Part shown: in pieces, positions 5,045-6,422 of the stretch
Numbering within the stretch: position 1 is the stretch's first letter
Layout of the letters: each line of letters begins with the position of its first letter
NCBI GenBank assembly: GCA_042408785.1
Contig: JBHOQU010000104.1
Location: 1-6,422, forward strand
Reading direction: 5' to 3'
DNA: 6,422 bases
Origin: JAUQQI01 sp042408785
GTDB taxonomy: Bacteria > Chloroflexota > Dehalococcoidia > JAUQQI01
Notes under the pieces: model-generated
Told to the model about the DNA's origin: nothing
The model's input: only the letters and a program-made list of their open reading frames with translations
The model's database searches: none
Translations under genes and position numbers: made by a program

Positions 5045-6422
5045 TCTCTTTCGGCTGAAGCCGACAGCCTACTGCGCCCGTCTTCTGTGAAACTGGTCGG
5101 GGCCGAGCTGCTGGAGTGGGACCCCGTCGACCGGGCGGTCCGCCTCGATGCCCGGCTGGTCAAGGTCCGCACCGTGAGCCAGGCCAGGGAGGCCGCGGCT
5201 GACGGCCTCTACGTGGTGACGCGGGCCTTCGGGGAGATAGACCCGGACGCGGATTCTATCCTGCGCTCTGCCCGAGCCTTCGCGGAGGTAGTCCCGGCCG
5301 ATCGCTGGGTCGGGCATATCGCCTTCAACGAGCCGAACCACCCCAACCTGCCGACCGGCCGGGACCCGTCCCTCTTCGAAGGCTACCTCGATGCCCTCAC
5401 CTCGGCCGCGGCCAGGGGGGTGGGGATTCCCTGGGCCACGCCGCCGTTGGTCCCCTACCACCGGGAGGCCGAGTACTGGCAGATCATCCGGGACCGCATC
5501 TCGGCATTCAGAGTCGTCTGCTCCCATCACTACTTTAACGACGCCGGCGAGATGCGCGCCCGCCTGTCCGCGGCCAGGGCCTACGCCGAGGCCGCCCGGA
5601 CTGCAGGACTGGCGCACGTCGTCGACGAGTGCAACCGGCAGGGCCTGGCGACCCTCGAGGACCTGCTGGAGTTCGTGGCGCTCGTTGCCGCCGACGCCGT
5701 CGTTGTCTTCGCGATGACGGCCGACCCCAACTGGGCCGCGTACGATCTCGGGGACGGCTGGGAAAGGGTCTTCGCCCTTTCCGGTCCGGGCCAGGGGGCG
5801 GATTCCCCGACCGACCCGCCGAGCCTGCCAAACCCGGTCGAAACCAGCCCCGCTTCTCCGCCCATCACCCCGCCCCCTGGCCCGAACCCGTGGGTCCTGG
5901 CGGTGGACTCGTCCCGGCCGGCCATGTCCGGTCCGTGGGGGCCGGCGGAGTTCGACAGCCTGGCGGCGCAAAGCGTCGAACTGGTCATCATCGGGGTCTT
6001 TCACTACCTGGGCGGCCGGGTAGTCTGGAACGAGTTCGCCCTGCCGACCCTGAGGGCCGCGGCCGAGGCGGGCTTCCTGGTGGGGACCTACTGGGGCATC
6101 GGGCCGGGGCTGGAACCCAACACCGTTGTCAGGGCCACAAAAGCCCTGCTGGGGGACCTCTGGCCGCGCCTCTCGGTCGCGGCCGTAGATGCCGAGGTGG
6201 AGGGTCTCACGGCCGAGGAGGTGGCCCGCTGGCTCCGGGCCGTGGCCGGCCAGGGACAGATCCCCTGGCTCTACACGTCGCCCGGGTTCTACTCCCGGGC
6301 CCTTGCCGGCCTCCGGCCGGCCGACGCGCCCCCGGGGACCCGGCTCTGGGTCGCCCACTGGGGGGCCGAGCCGGGCAGGCCCCTGGGGATACCAGGCTGG
6401 CCCGAGCCAGACGGCCACCAGT
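5042..6422 (+). CDS. two-domain lysin: clan GH-A-like glycosidase plus GH25-like muramidase (partial, runs off the right edge)
   Basis: The open frame gives at least 460 residues from ATT 5042 (GTG 5087, residue 16, is the alternative but has no ribosome site). Residues about 18-247 look like a TIM-barrel glycosidase of clan GH-A: IAFNEPNHPN puts a Glu (E97) in the Asn-Glu-Pro setting of the acid/base, and VVDECNRQG puts E196 about 100 residues later, where the nucleophile is expected. A Pro-rich linker spans about 250-284. From residue 286 the pattern is GH25 lysozyme-like: AVDSSRP (D289), AAEAGFLVGTYWG, AVDAEVEG (D383 and E385, the DxE pair), IPWLYTSPGFYS and LWVAHWG. The 94-residue spacing between D289 and D383 fits GH25. 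The C-terminus is cut off. There is no signal peptide, so release by a holin, or packaging in the virion, is likely. It should cleave peptidoglycan glycan strands for lysis or entry. The long opposite-strand frame here is a shadow. Confidence 0.8.
   Translation, partial: MSLSAEADSLLRPSSVKLVGAELLEWDPVDRAVRLDARLVKVRTVSQAREAAADGLYVVTRAFGEIDPDADSILRSARAFAEVVPADRWVGHIAFNEPNHPNLPTGRDPSLFEGYLDALTSAAARGVGIPWATPPLVPYHREAEYWQIIRDRISAFRVVCSHHYFNDAGEMRARLSAARAYAEAARTAGLAHVVDECNRQGLATLEDLLEFVALVAADAVVVFAMTADPNWAAYDLGDGWERVFALSGPGQGADSPTDPPSLPNPVETSPASPPITPPPGPNPWVLAVDSSRPAMSGPWGPAEFDSLAAQSVELVIIGVFHYLGGRVVWNEFALPTLRAAAEAGFLVGTYWGIGPGLEPNTVVRATKALLGDLWPRLSVAAVDAEVEGLTAEEVARWLRAVAGQGQIPWLYTSPGFYSRALAGLRPADAPPGTRLWVAHWGAEPGRPLGIPGWPEPDGHQ

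Noticed and set aside
5069..6418. Long 449-codon open frame on the minus strand opposite the lysin
   Set aside because: Its translation is low-complexity Gly/Pro/Arg/Val typical of an antisense frame in GC-rich DNA, while the plus frame carries glycosidase motifs in the right order and spacing.

Overview
The window reads as part of a virus, provirus or virus-derived plasmid that replicates in a bacterium. It is GC-rich. Almost every downstream gene has a near-perfect AGGAGG-type ribosome binding site, and a consensus DnaA box is present, so the host is bacterial. The strong ribosome sites plus a cell-wall hydrolase with a GH25-like domain suggest a GC-rich, Gram-positive-type host, possibly a thermophilic member of the Bacillota. 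That host assignment is inference only.

Layout: two gene blocks diverge from a 264-base intergenic region (4252-4515). The leftward block (minus strand, 4251 to 1 and off the left edge) is a tightly packed operon of seven genes. In order of transcription they are a 239-residue helical protein, a 159-residue membrane-associated protein, a 338-residue double jelly-roll major capsid protein of the PM2 P2-like type, a 206-residue beta-rich minor capsid or vertex candidate, two small membrane proteins (129 and 123 residues), and a Cys/Trp-rich protein that starts at a GTG and runs out of the window. Neighbouring genes overlap or lie within 20 bases, with coupled stops and starts. This is a virion structural module for a membrane-containing icosahedral particle.

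The rightward block (plus strand) holds a small Cro/CI-type helix-turn-helix regulator, a 77-residue zinc-ribbon-like protein, and a long lysin that runs off the right edge. The lysin joins a putative clan GH-A TIM-barrel glycosidase to a GH25-like muramidase domain through a proline-rich linker. It appears to start at a rare ATT codon placed 11 bases after a very strong ribosome binding site.

The most striking element is the intergenic region. It contains eight 12-bp palindromes of the form GGACA-NN-TGTCC, organised as four pairs. Each pair flanks a 9-base A-tract spacer, and start-to-start distances are 21, 22, 21, 22, 21, 32 and 21 bp, so every site lies on nearly the same face of the helix. 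The single widened gap holds a perfect DnaA box (TTATCCACA on the minus strand). An AT-rich stretch and a good sigma-70-type promoter follow on the right. The simplest reading is an iteron-type replication origin that doubles as the operator for both divergent operons, with the adjacent helix-turn-helix protein as a candidate binder. No packaging ATPase, integrase or recognisable replication initiator lies within the window.
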